Position numbers and translations under genes: made by a program. Positions 44,851 through 52,957 of a DNA stretch of 64,000 bases are shown one piece after another (within the stretch, counting starts at the first letter, position 1; every line of letters starts with the position of its first letter). The DNA lies in contig MKGP02000088.1 in the NCBI GenBank assembly GCA_001913845.2, positions 124,001 through 188,000 on the forward strand. The letters are read 5' to 3'. Source of the stretch: Limnothrix sp. CACIAM 69d (GTDB lineage: Bacteria > Cyanobacteriota > Cyanobacteriia > CACIAM-69d). Under the pieces are notes generated by a model, which was not told where the DNA came from, made no database searches, and was given only the letters and a program-made list of their open reading frames with translations.

Positions 44851-46740
44851 CTAATCGTCCGGATCAGTCGGCGGTTGGTGGTTCGCAAAGGCACGCCGAT
44901 CGACCCGGAATAATTGATAGGAACCAGCGGCGGCGATCGGTTGACCCACTTGGTCTAAACCGGTTTCCGCCAATTTTTTGCGATCGCCCAGCAACAACAC
45001 CGTGGCAGGTTTGGGGTTGGGATTAATCTTGAGGGCTTCCCGCTCTCCTTCAATTAACGGAGTCGCCCGTTGGGAGAAGTTAACGATTTGCTGGGTGTAG
45101 AACACCACACTCGGTTTGGCAAACCCCACCATCATCAACTCTTCCTCCGGTTGCCGTACCCGAATTACGTCCGCCGACAGGATCCGCAGGGGCAATTGAC
45201 GTTGGGAATCGAGGGCAAAAGTTACCGGCACGATCGTACCCACAAAAAACAGCACACCACCGACCCACATGAGCAGCCACAGCCAGCGATAGCGCCGCCG
45301 GTAAATCACCACCACACTGAGGACAGCGGTGATTGCCCAATCGATCGCCCCCCGCGTAATGGCTCCGGATTCGATCAACACCTCCCGAATTCGGGGCATG
45401 GTCGGGTCTTTGATTAACGGGAGCCAGAGGTTTTGGGCACTGAGGGCGATCGCTAAAATGCCCATCACAATCACGGCGGCGATCGCGCTGCGGTGGAATC
45501 CCGGTGAAACCAGATCTTCCGTGGCGATCGGCGGTTCGCTCAAACCCGGTCGCGGCATCGATCGGCGCGGCGCAAGATCACCACTCAGCAAGTCCCGCCA
45601 CAGCAGCGCCACCAGCAACCCGCCGGCCGGCATCAAGGGCACAACGTAGCTAGGCAACTTGGTCACCGCGATCGTGAAAAAGCCAAACACGCCCAAAAAC
45701 CAAGCGCCCGCAAACAGGGGCAGCCGCTCCGATCGCGATCGCCGCAGCCACCATTTGCGCCGCCAAAGTTCCAGCCGACCCAGGGCGATCGGCAGATACA
45801 CCGACCAGGGTGCAAAGCCCCAAGCCACCACAATGAAATAGAAAAACCAGGGAGCCGAATGCTGATTCACCACGCGGGTGAAGCGATCGATGTTGTGGTA
45901 GCCAAAGAAGGACTCAACGTAGGCATCCCCATTGGCCAAAATCACCAGCACAAACCAGGGAATCGACAGCACCGCCACCAGCAGCAAGCCCCACAGCGGC
46001 TTTGCTTCCTTCCATAGCTGCTTGAATTCGCCCACATAAAGGGCAAAGGCCAGCACAATCCCGCCCGGCAACACCACGCCCACCGGCCCTTTGGTCAGCA
46101 CCGCTAAGGCCAGCGCCACGTAAAACCCGAGATACCCAAGGCGCTTGACCCGAGGGCGATCACTGGCATAGCCCCAAAAGAAGGCCAGCAGCGCGATGCT
46201 GATACAGCCGGTGAGCAACATATCGGACACGCCGACACGCCCCCAGATGATCATGTGCGGCGAAAAGGCGATCGTCCCGGCCCCGATCGCCCCCACGATC
46301 CAAGGCCGCCAAGGGGCTTGTTGACGCGCCTCGCCAGTCACGGAAAATCGCCAAAGGGTCGCAAAGCTAAAGCCGATCGTCGCTAGGGCCGCCAACCCCG
46401 AGGGCAATCGCACGGCCCACTCATTCACGCCCAGGATTTTGTAGGCGATCGCCGTCAGCCAATAGATCAGCGGCGGCTTATCGAAGCGCGTGGCTCCGTT
46501 GAAATAGGGCGTGATCCAATCGCCGGTGACGGTCATTTGGCGAGCCGCTTCCGAAAACATCGGCTCCGTTTCGTCCACAAGCCCCACGCTGCCCGAGTGC
46601 CAAAACAGGGCGATCGCCCAAACCAACAACACCCAAGCCAGGCCCAGCCAGCCCCGCCCCCGATCGTCCAAAGCCGCCAGCCGCTCCATCCAAGAGCGCA
46701 ACGGCTCCGGCAGCGATCGAGTTAAGCGCAAGTCCAGCAT
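44851..46740 (-). CDS. GT39/ArnT-like membrane glycosyltransferase
   Basis: A 629-residue polytopic protein of the dolichyl-phosphate-mannose / ArnT-type glycosyltransferase superfamily, which transfers sugars from polyprenyl-phosphate donors on the outer face of the membrane. The conserved acidic loop (LVDETEPMFSEAARQM) and TRFDKPPLIYWLTAIAYKILG are diagnostic. About twelve hydrophobic spans are seen, then a C-terminal soluble domain of about 120 residues. ATG 46740 is chosen; a longer form would run into the upstream GT2 gene. It is the last gene of the leftward surface-polysaccharide cluster, 40 bases after the GT2 gene. Confidence 0.92.
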   Translation of the reverse strand: MLDLRLTRSLPEPLRSWMERLAALDDRGRGWLGLAWVLLVWAIALFWHSGSVGLVDETEPMFSEAARQMTVTGDWITPYFNGATRFDKPPLIYWLTAIAYKILGVNEWAVRLPSGLAALATIGFSFATLWRFSVTGEARQQAPWRPWIVGAIGAGTIAFSPHMIIWGRVGVSDMLLTGCISIALLAFFWGYASDRPRVKRLGYLGFYVALALAVLTKGPVGVVLPGGIVLAFALYVGEFKQLWKEAKPLWGLLLVAVLSIPWFVLVILANGDAYVESFFGYHNIDRFTRVVNQHSAPWFFYFIVVAWGFAPWSVYLPIALGRLELWRRKWWLRRSRSERLPLFAGAWFLGVFGFFTIAVTKLPSYVVPLMPAGGLLVALLWRDLLSGDLAPRRSMPRPGLSEPPIATEDLVSPGFHRSAIAAVIVMGILAIALSAQNLWLPLIKDPTMPRIREVLIESGAITRGAIDWAITAVLSVVVIYRRRYRWLWLLMWVGGVLFFVGTIVPVTFALDSQRQLPLRILSADVIRVRQPEEELMMVGFAKPSVVFYTQQIVNFSQRATPLIEGEREALKINPNPKPATVLLLGDRKKLAETGLDQVGQPIAAAGSYQLFRVDRRAFANHQPPTDPDD

Positions 46741-46780
46741 AGGGTTCCAAAAAAGTGGGCCAAGCAAGTCGAGCTTTACT

Positions 46781-47662
46781 TTAGCGCCGCGCGGAGCCGT
46801 TGCGTGTAGATCGCCAACTTTGCCAAGCATCAGCCACGCCCTGGAGCTTGGCGCACGATCGGGCGGGATGCTGTGGCCACTGGGCGATCGCGCTAATCAC
46901 AATCCGCGCCAGCCGATAGATCAGTGCCCAACGGCTGCCGTGAATCGACAGGGCCAACAGATAGCCCCCGATCGACCAGCGCAATTTCCGCTCCGGCTGG
47001 CGACCCGTCACCGTCGAGGTGGCATGGATTACCCGCAGGCTGGGGGCGATCGCCACCAAATAGCCTTGGCGGGCGTAGCAGCGGCAAAACTCAAAATCTT
47101 CGTAATACAAAAAGAAGCGGTGATCGAACTGGGGTAACTCCCGAAACGCCGCCAGATTAATCAACAAACTGCAACCACTCACCCAATCCGTGGGCTGAAC
47201 TTTGGCAGCGGTGGGGGAATCCTGGGCGCTCGGCTCGATCAGGCCTGATCGCCGATCGAACCGGCCGCCGCGAAATTCCGGCCGGCCATCAGGTTGATCG
47301 ATCGCCGTGCCTAAAATCGCCCAATTGGCTTGGCTTAGGAGCGATCGGGCCGCCGCCAAGGTTCCCGCCGGTAGCCAAGCATCGGGATTAATCAGCCAGA
47401 CGATCGCCCCCGGATCGCGATCGGCCACCCAGGCGATCGCCCGATTGCAAGCCCGCCCAAACCCCAAATTCTCGCCGGTTTCTAGGATCGTGCAATGGGC
47501 AAATTCAGTGGGAAACGAGTCGAGCGAGCGATCCTCCGGTGAATTATTCACGATCAGGATTTGGTAATTCTGGTCGGGGCAATCCTGGGCAAGCGATGGT
47601 AATAATTGGGCGATCGCTTCCCCACACCAATAGTTAACAACAACGAAATAAAAAATCGGCAT
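46781..47662 (-). CDS. GT2 family glycosyltransferase (rhamnosyltransferase-like)
   Basis: A 293-residue GT-A-fold glycosyltransferase. It begins with FYFVVVNYWCGEAIAQLLPSL, has ILIVNNSPEDRS and LGFGRACNRAI, then the DxD-like metal-binding region in VWLINPDAWLPAG. WVSGCSLLINLAAF and the ending YYEDFEFCRCYARQGY (ED acceptor motif) are typical of rhamnosyl- and related transferases. It follows rfbA by 134 bases, including two core palindromes, and precedes the GT39 gene. Given the neighbouring rfb genes, transfer of rhamnose from dTDP-rhamnose to a surface glycan is likely but inferred. Confidence 0.9.
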   Translation of the reverse strand: MPIFYFVVVNYWCGEAIAQLLPSLAQDCPDQNYQILIVNNSPEDRSLDSFPTEFAHCTILETGENLGFGRACNRAIAWVADRDPGAIVWLINPDAWLPAGTLAAARSLLSQANWAILGTAIDQPDGRPEFRGGRFDRRSGLIEPSAQDSPTAAKVQPTDWVSGCSLLINLAAFRELPQFDHRFFLYYEDFEFCRCYARQGYLVAIAPSLRVIHATSTVTGRQPERKLRWSIGGYLLALSIHGSRWALIYRLARIVISAIAQWPQHPARSCAKLQGVADAWQSWRSTRNGSARR

Positions 47663-47714
47663 TTCGCCCCATCAGAATCACCCCCCAAACACCCGACCAT
47701 CCAAGAACCAAAGA

Positions 47715-47776
47715 CAAGGGGTTTAAACCCCTTGCCCCAATTGCTGGCAACTAAGACAAGGGGCTTAAGCCCCTTG
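47715..47776. repeat. Two solo core palindromes between rfbA and GT2
   Basis: CAAGGGGTTTAAACCCCTTG (47715-47734) and CAAGGGGCTTAAGCCCCTTG (47757-47776) are both perfect palindromes. The first differs from the second by a compensatory pair change that keeps the hairpin. They lie in the 134-base gap after rfbA. Confidence 0.85.
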
Positions 47777-47796
47777 CCCCAGAGGCCGCAATCATC

Positions 47797-48870
47797 CTAG
47801 GTCAATTCGATATGGGAGTCGTCGCCGATCATGAAACGCAGGGCTTTCGGGCGTTTTGGACCCACATGGAGTTTCACCCGTTGACCGATCACGCTATCAA
47901 TAATCCGCTCCGTTACGCCGACAATTTCTGCTCCTTCCAAGACCACACTGTGATCTAAATCCACATCCACCAAATGGGCGCGATCGCTGATGCTGCTGTA
48001 GGGGCCAATGTAGCAATTCTCGATCGTGCAATTCTCGCCAATCACCGCCGGGCCGCGCACCGTGGAATTGACGACCTTTGAGCCTTTACCAATTTCCACC
48101 CGCCCGATAATTTTGCTCGATTCATCAACCTCGCCGTAGTTCCAAGGCTGCAAATCGGTGTCAAGAATAATCCGGTTGGTTTCTAGCAAATCATCCTTTT
48201 TACCGGTGTCCAACCACCAGCCTTCTAGGGTGCAAGCCTCAACGGTTTTGCCCGTATCAATTAGCTTTTGAATTGCATCGACAATTTCCAATTCGCCCCG
48301 GGCTGAGGGTTGAATTTGGGCGATCGCCTCATGAATCACCGGCTGAAAGAAATAGATCCCGACCATTGCCAAATTGGAAGGAGGATTTTTCGGTTTTTCC
48401 ACCAAGCGAATCACCCGACCGGCTGCGTCCACTTCCGCCACCCCAAAAGCACGCGGATCGGGCACTTCTCGCAAAATGATCACCGAATCCACAGCGGGCT
48501 TTTTAAATTGGTCAATAAACTGCCCCAAATCCGCTTGGATGACGTTATCGCCCAAATACATGATGAATGGCGAGTTTCCAAGGAATTCTTGCCCCACGGA
48601 AACTGCGTGGGCTAGACCCGATGGATGCTCTTGCAAAATATAGGTAATTTTTGCGCCAAACCGACTGCCATCGCCGGTTTTTTCGCGCACTTCGTCGCCG
48701 GTTTCCGGGCTGATAATAATCCCAATATCGGTAATGCCTGCCGCCACAATTCGCTCGATGCCATACCAAAGAATCGGCTTGTTGGCCACCGGCACGAGCT
48801 GTTTTGCACCCGTATAGGTCAGGGGTCGCAGGCGGGTTCCTTTGCCACCCGAAAGAATCAAGGCTTTCAT
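47797..48870 (-). CDS. rfbA: Glucose-1-phosphate thymidylyltransferase (long form)
   Basis: It makes dTDP-glucose from glucose-1-phosphate and dTTP, the first step of the dTDP-rhamnose pathway. The 357-residue protein belongs to the long form, which has an extra left-handed beta-helix domain. The nucleotide-binding motif GGKGTRLRPLT is near the N-terminus, with VPVANKPILWYGIE, MYLGDNVI, the EKP motif (RLVEKPKNPPS) and WLDTGKKDDLLE. From residue 250 the hexapeptide repeats (IIGRVEIGKGSKVVNSTVRGP) form the beta-helix. It lies between rfbD upstream and GT2 downstream. Confidence 0.95.
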   Translation of the reverse strand: MKALILSGGKGTRLRPLTYTGAKQLVPVANKPILWYGIERIVAAGITDIGIIISPETGDEVREKTGDGSRFGAKITYILQEHPSGLAHAVSVGQEFLGNSPFIMYLGDNVIQADLGQFIDQFKKPAVDSVIILREVPDPRAFGVAEVDAAGRVIRLVEKPKNPPSNLAMVGIYFFQPVIHEAIAQIQPSARGELEIVDAIQKLIDTGKTVEACTLEGWWLDTGKKDDLLETNRIILDTDLQPWNYGEVDESSKIIGRVEIGKGSKVVNSTVRGPAVIGENCTIENCYIGPYSSISDRAHLVDVDLDHSVVLEGAEIVGVTERIIDSVIGQRVKLHVGPKRPKALRFMIGDDSHIELT

Positions 48871-48921
48871 ATTATTAACTCGCTGCGATCGCGGTTGAGT
48901 AATCGTTTAATCGTTGGGGGG

Positions 48922-48941
48922 GAAGGGGCTTAAGCCCCTTG
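48922..48941. repeat. Solo core palindrome upstream of rfbA
   Basis: GAAGGGGCTTAAGCCCCTTG, a nearly perfect copy of the 20-bp core, in the 201-base gap between rfbD and rfbA. Confidence 0.7.
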
Positions 48942-48964
48942 TCTGGGCTTGTCGAGGTAAATCA

Positions 48965-49048
48965 GTAGGGTGGGTTGAGCCTTGCGAAACCCAACAGGAT
49001 TCTTGCAAGGTCTGCGGGTGTTGGGTTTCGTTCCTCAACCCAACCTAC
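48965..49048. repeat. 84-bp imperfect palindrome between rfbD and rfbA
   Basis: The arms GTAGGGTGGGTTGA ... CGAAACCCAACA and TGTTGGGTTTCG ... TCAACCCAACCTAC are mutual reverse complements, making a long hairpin. Repeats of this kind are widely dispersed in cyanobacterial genomes. It is unrelated to the MITE-like family. Confidence 0.75.
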
Positions 49049-49071
49049 AAGGCTGGGATTGGGGGAGCAAT

Positions 49072-49950
49072 TTAGCGGTTCAGCAGTTCTGGCAGCATTT
49101 TGCGGAGGCTGGCCCGCCAATGGGGAGCCGGGCTACCGAGCAACGCCGCCAACTTGCCGCCCCACAGCACCGAATAGGATGGGCGCTGGGCCGGGGTTGG
49201 GTAATCCTCCGTGGAGATCGGGACGATCCGTTCCACCGCAAGTTCCAACCCCAGGGCGCGGGCCTCTTCGATGATCGCCACGGCAAAGTCATACCAGCTC
49301 ACGGCCCCGCTGTTGGTGTAGTGGTAGACCCCGGCGGTGTCGGCATCTAGGCGGCCGGCGAGCTGCCCGATCGCCCCGGCCAAGTCCCGCGTCCAGGTGG
49401 GCGAACCGATTTGATCCGCCACCACCCGCAACTCCGGGCGATCGGTTGCCAGCCGAATCATCGTTTTCACAAAGTTGCCGGTTTTGCCTGCGCCATAGAC
49501 CCAAGCGGTGCGGACGATCGCGCTCTGGGCTGGGGCTGTGGCCAAAATCGCCGTTTCCCCCGCCAGCTTCGATCGCCCGTAGCTGCCCAGCGGATCGGTG
49601 GGGTCGGTTTCCCGGTAGGGTCGCCCCTGTTGCCCGTTGAACACATAGTCGGTGGACACATGGATCAGCCGCCCGCCCAAGTCCTTAGCCGCTTGGGCCA
49701 AAATCCCGGGAGCCTTGCCGTTGACGGCCATGGCCAAATCGGCTTCGGTTTCCGCCTTGTCCACGGCCGTGTAGGCGGCGGCGTTCACGATCAAATCCGG
49801 CTGGAGCGCCATCACTTGGTCGTAGAGCTGGTCGGTGTCGGCCAGGTTGACCCGATCGCGCCCGGCCGCCGTCAGCTCCCCGATCACCCCCAAAACCGGT
49901 TGCAGGGCCTCGCCCAACTGCCCCTGTGCGCCCGTCAATAAAATCCGCAT
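49072..49950 (-). CDS. rfbD: dTDP-4-dehydrorhamnose reductase
   Basis: RfbD reduces dTDP-4-dehydro-L-rhamnose to dTDP-L-rhamnose with NAD(P)H, the last step of the pathway. The 292-residue short-chain-dehydrogenase-like protein has GAQGQLGEALQPV (GxxGxxG) at the N-terminus, NAAAYTAVDKAE, and the catalytic TDYVFNGQQGRPYRETD region with the YGRSKLAGE Tyr-xxx-Lys pair. ATG 49950 is chosen because MRILLTGAQGQLG is the canonical start. It follows rfbC by 25 bases and is co-transcribed. Confidence 0.96.
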   Translation of the reverse strand: MRILLTGAQGQLGEALQPVLGVIGELTAAGRDRVNLADTDQLYDQVMALQPDLIVNAAAYTAVDKAETEADLAMAVNGKAPGILAQAAKDLGGRLIHVSTDYVFNGQQGRPYRETDPTDPLGSYGRSKLAGETAILATAPAQSAIVRTAWVYGAGKTGNFVKTMIRLATDRPELRVVADQIGSPTWTRDLAGAIGQLAGRLDADTAGVYHYTNSGAVSWYDFAVAIIEEARALGLELAVERIVPISTEDYPTPAQRPSYSVLWGGKLAALLGSPAPHWRASLRKMLPELLNR

Positions 49951-49975
49951 GGTTCCGCGATCCTCAAATTTGCCC

Positions 49976-50533
49976 CTAGATTTGCCCGTATTCAAACAGA
50001 TCCGCTTCCGCCAAGGGCTTGGCCGCCTGGTCTTTGCCCGACAGGATCGGTTCCCCGTCCAGATTCCAGGCGATGTTGATTTGCGGATCGTTCCAGAGAA
50101 TCGAGCGATCGCCCGCTGGGCAATAGAAATCCGTCGCCTTGTAGAGCAATTCCGCCGTTTCCGTCAGGGTGACAAATCCATGGGCAAATCCCGCTGGAAT
50201 CCAGAGTTGGCGCTTGTTTTCGGCACTCAGCTCGTAGCCCACCCATTGACCGAAAGTGGGCGAGCCGCGCCGAATATCCACCGCCACATCAAAAATCGCC
50301 CCGGCTCCGGCCCGTACCAATTTGCCCTGGGGCTGTTGCACCTGGTAGTGCAGGCCGCGCAGCACGTTTTTCACGGACTTGGAATGGTTGTCCTGCACAA
50401 AGGTCACATCCAGTCTGGTTTTGTCGGCAAAGGTGCGACTGTTGAAGCTTTCATAAAAAAAGCCGCGATCGTCTCCAAAAACCGTCGGCTCAATCAGCAA
50501 TACATCGGGAATGTCGGTCGGCGTGACGTTCAT
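49976..50533 (-). CDS. rfbC: dTDP-4-dehydrorhamnose 3,5-epimerase
   Basis: RfbC epimerises dTDP-4-dehydro-6-deoxy-glucose at C3 and C5. The 185-residue cupin protein has LLIEPTVFGDDRGFFYESFN at the N-terminus, QDNHSKSVKNVLRGLHYQ (with the catalytic His), FDVAVDIRRGSPTFGQWVG and IPAGFAHGFVTL, all typical. It is the first gene of the leftward cluster rfbC-rfbD-rfbA-GT2-GT39. The dehydratase gene rfbB, needed to complete the pathway, is not in the window. Confidence 0.97.
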   Translation of the reverse strand: MNVTPTDIPDVLLIEPTVFGDDRGFFYESFNSRTFADKTRLDVTFVQDNHSKSVKNVLRGLHYQVQQPQGKLVRAGAGAIFDVAVDIRRGSPTFGQWVGYELSAENKRQLWIPAGFAHGFVTLTETAELLYKATDFYCPAGDRSILWNDPQINIAWNLDGEPILSGKDQAAKPLAEADLFEYGQI

Positions 50534-50610
50534 GGCGCTGGGGATCGCTCAAAACCGGCCTGAGACTACCACAGACCGGCAACAGAACCGATCGCAAATT
50601 GCGAGCGATT

Positions 50611-50733
50611 GACTCTGGACGGTTAATTCTGGGCAGCAAATTCTGAGCCGCTGATTCTGGGCGGCTAATTCTGGGCGGCTAATTCTGAGTCGCTGATTTT
50701 GAGCCGCTGATTTTGAGTTGCTAATTTTGACCG
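50611..50733. repeat. 14-bp tandem repeat array upstream of rfbC
   Basis: About eight units of consensus TTCTGRGCSGCTRA in the intergenic region upstream of rfbC. The units from 50641 to 50724 are each exactly 14 bases. As 14 is twice seven, this resembles the heptanucleotide STRR repeats known in cyanobacteria. Confidence 0.85.
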
Positions 50734-50785
50734 ATGGATGCCCAGGCATCGCAGCACCCAGCCTTTGGCAACTGGTTAGCCGGCC

Positions 50786-51910
50786 CTAACTCTCCAAGAG
50801 ATAGCGCTTGCAATAGGTATTGCGTCCTTGCTGTTTGGCTTCGTAGAGGGCCGCATCGGCAGCGGCGATCAGATTTTGGGGAGTATTGCCCATTTTGGGA
50901 AACTGACAGGCCAGGCCCAAACTGATCGTCACCCAGGGGCTAGCTTCCGATCGCTCGTGGGGAATTTTTAAATTCTCGATCGCCCGCCGCAGCCGATCAA
51001 TCACATCCACTGCCATCGTCAAGTCCGTGTCCGGCAACAGAATCGCGAACTCTTCCCCTCCATAGCGAGCCACCAAATCCGTCGCCCGGCGTGTGCCATC
51101 CTGCAAGGTGCGGGCCACTTGAATCAAGCAATCGTCTCCCGCTTGATGACCGTAATGGTCGTTAAAGCGCTTGAAATAGTCCACATCGCAGAGCACCAAC
51201 GACATTGGACGATGATCCTGGGCCAGGCGTTGCCACTCGCGATTAATCGTGGTGTCAAAGCAACGTCGGTTGGCTACCTGCGTCAGACCGTCGCTGGTGG
51301 CCAGGCGCTCCAGTTCCAAATTCACCGTCAACAGCGTGGCTTCCACCCGCTGCCGTTCCGCCACCTCCCGCTCCAATTCTTCGTTTTTGGCGCGTAACTG
51401 CCGGGTCAAGTCCAAAAGCCGCAATTGCAGCTCAATACGGGCCAAGACTTCTTCTTTTTGAAAGGGCTTGATGATGTAGTCCACTGCGCCCAGTTCCAGC
51501 CCTTCGAGCTTGCTGGACAAGTCCGAAAGGCCCGTCATGAAGATCACGGGCACATCCCAGTCAGGATAAAGGGTTTGCAAAGCGCGATAGGTCTCAAACC
51601 CGTTCAGCTTTGGCATCACCACATCCATCAAAATCAGGTCAGGATGATCCTTCGGTGGCACATTTTGCAGATATTCAAGGGCCAGTTGACCGTTTTCAAC
51701 ACTTTGAATGCGAAATTTCTTGAAGCGCATCAGGTAGCGCCGCAACAGATCCACGTTGTCGGGAGTGTCGTCAACGATCAACAGTGAGTAGTGTTTGCGG
51801 CTGGACTCCATGTCTGGCGATGCGATCGGGTGGGAGAGAGGACTGGATGAGAGAGATGGGTAACTGGCCGCAACATTGGCATCGGTGCGGGCGGTGATCG
51901 AATTGCGCAT
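50786..51910 (-). CDS. Response regulator with GGDEF diguanylate cyclase domain
   Basis: A 374-residue protein (PleD-like) joining a receiver domain to a diguanylate cyclase. The receiver shows LLIVDDTPDN, the phospho-acceptor in LILMDVVMPKLNG and the Lys in DYIIKPFQ. A coiled-coil linker (LRAKNEELEREVAERQRVEA) leads to the GGDEF domain with LTQVANRRCFD, DVDYFKRFNDHYGHQAGD and active-site RYGGEEF. The inhibitory I-site RATD is placed exactly five residues before GGEEF, so product feedback looks intact. It should make cyclic di-GMP on phosphorylation. The start could also be the ATG at 51811, giving MESSRKHYSLL. No cognate kinase is adjacent. Confidence 0.95.
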   Translation of the reverse strand: MRNSITARTDANVAASYPSLSSSPLSHPIASPDMESSRKHYSLLIVDDTPDNVDLLRRYLMRFKKFRIQSVENGQLALEYLQNVPPKDHPDLILMDVVMPKLNGFETYRALQTLYPDWDVPVIFMTGLSDLSSKLEGLELGAVDYIIKPFQKEEVLARIELQLRLLDLTRQLRAKNEELEREVAERQRVEATLLTVNLELERLATSDGLTQVANRRCFDTTINREWQRLAQDHRPMSLVLCDVDYFKRFNDHYGHQAGDDCLIQVARTLQDGTRRATDLVARYGGEEFAILLPDTDLTMAVDVIDRLRRAIENLKIPHERSEASPWVTISLGLACQFPKMGNTPQNLIAAADAALYEAKQQGRNTYCKRYLLES

Positions 51911-52957
51911 TCTGACAGGTGATCCTCACTCAGCACGACTGGATTCTGCTGCACTGGAGTGATGCAACTAGGGGGGGCGATTCACCCCGCTTCAGCACTC
52001 CAGAGCGCTGTTGGTTACCCCCTAACTCAAACTCCTGAATAGCACTATTTTTGGCAATCGATCGCGTTTCGGAAGCGATCGCGGTCAATGGACAAGAATG
52101 ATATGCACCAAGAGACAACTAGCTCCGATGGGTGATGAGCGCACTGGGATTGGGATCCATGGGCTAAGGACTAGTGGTGATCGATGCTGAAAAATTTCTA
52201 ACCCCCCAAATTCCTAAGACCTAAAGCACTAGTGGTTGATATCAGTCGGGTTGCAGGTGGAGTTTGTTGAATCTTTCATCCTGCTTCATCAACTTTCAGG
52301 TCAAATTTCCCTCAACTAAGTCAGGTTGGCTGGATCAAGCGGCGGCAACAATCGAAACAATAATCGGAAATTGATTGTAAAAAATGACACAACCAGGCCC
52401 CGGGAGAGACCTAAAGACACCCTAGGTTTAGCCATGGCAATTTCGGTTCCCCAACCCAAAATCGAGGACGCACGATCGGAATCGGGGCGATCGAAATTGG
52501 GAGATCAGTCAACAGTTACAACGTGAGCAAGGGATAGGCAGAAACCATCAATTGTTGATCTTCGGTTGGGTTGGGAACTTCTGAAGGTATCCTTGCCCAC
52601 CCCAAGTACCTAATGGTTTGCTAACGGCCTTTTGGGATTTAGCTTACCCATTAGAAGTTGAGAGGTTTCAAACTATCCCGAACTCAGGTGAATTCAGCAC
52701 AGGAACTTAGGCCACATCGGAGTTCTATTGCACCCAATAGCACCCAATGAAGCCCAATGCAGCCAAGACTGAAGTTGAATGTTTTATCTTGCTCATGCTA
52801 ACGAATACGAGTCAATACTCGCCAACCCTTGCACATCGTGCCCCCATATGGCCTTTCGGTTGGGGGAGCTGCGCATTGGCGAAACACCCCTTGGGCTATG
52901 CCTGGCGCTGATTCAGGGATTAACAGCAAGTTCGGGAATGGCGAGGTTTACCAGGAC
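51911..52957. other. Long gene-poor region between the diguanylate cyclase and Hsp70-like genes
   Basis: More than 1 kb without a supported gene. Short open frames exist (for example 52326-52526, Asn-rich) but have no recognisable product or ribosome-binding site. No tRNA or strong hairpin array is seen. Its base composition is somewhat less GC-rich and has fewer CGATCG sites than the neighbourhood. Confidence 0.5.

Noticed and set aside
50611-50733. Tandem array considered as a CRISPR
   Set aside because: Units are only 14 bases and directly adjacent without spacers, and no cas gene is present.
52326-52526. 66-residue Asn-rich open frame
   Set aside because: No ribosome-binding site, domain or neighbour supports it.
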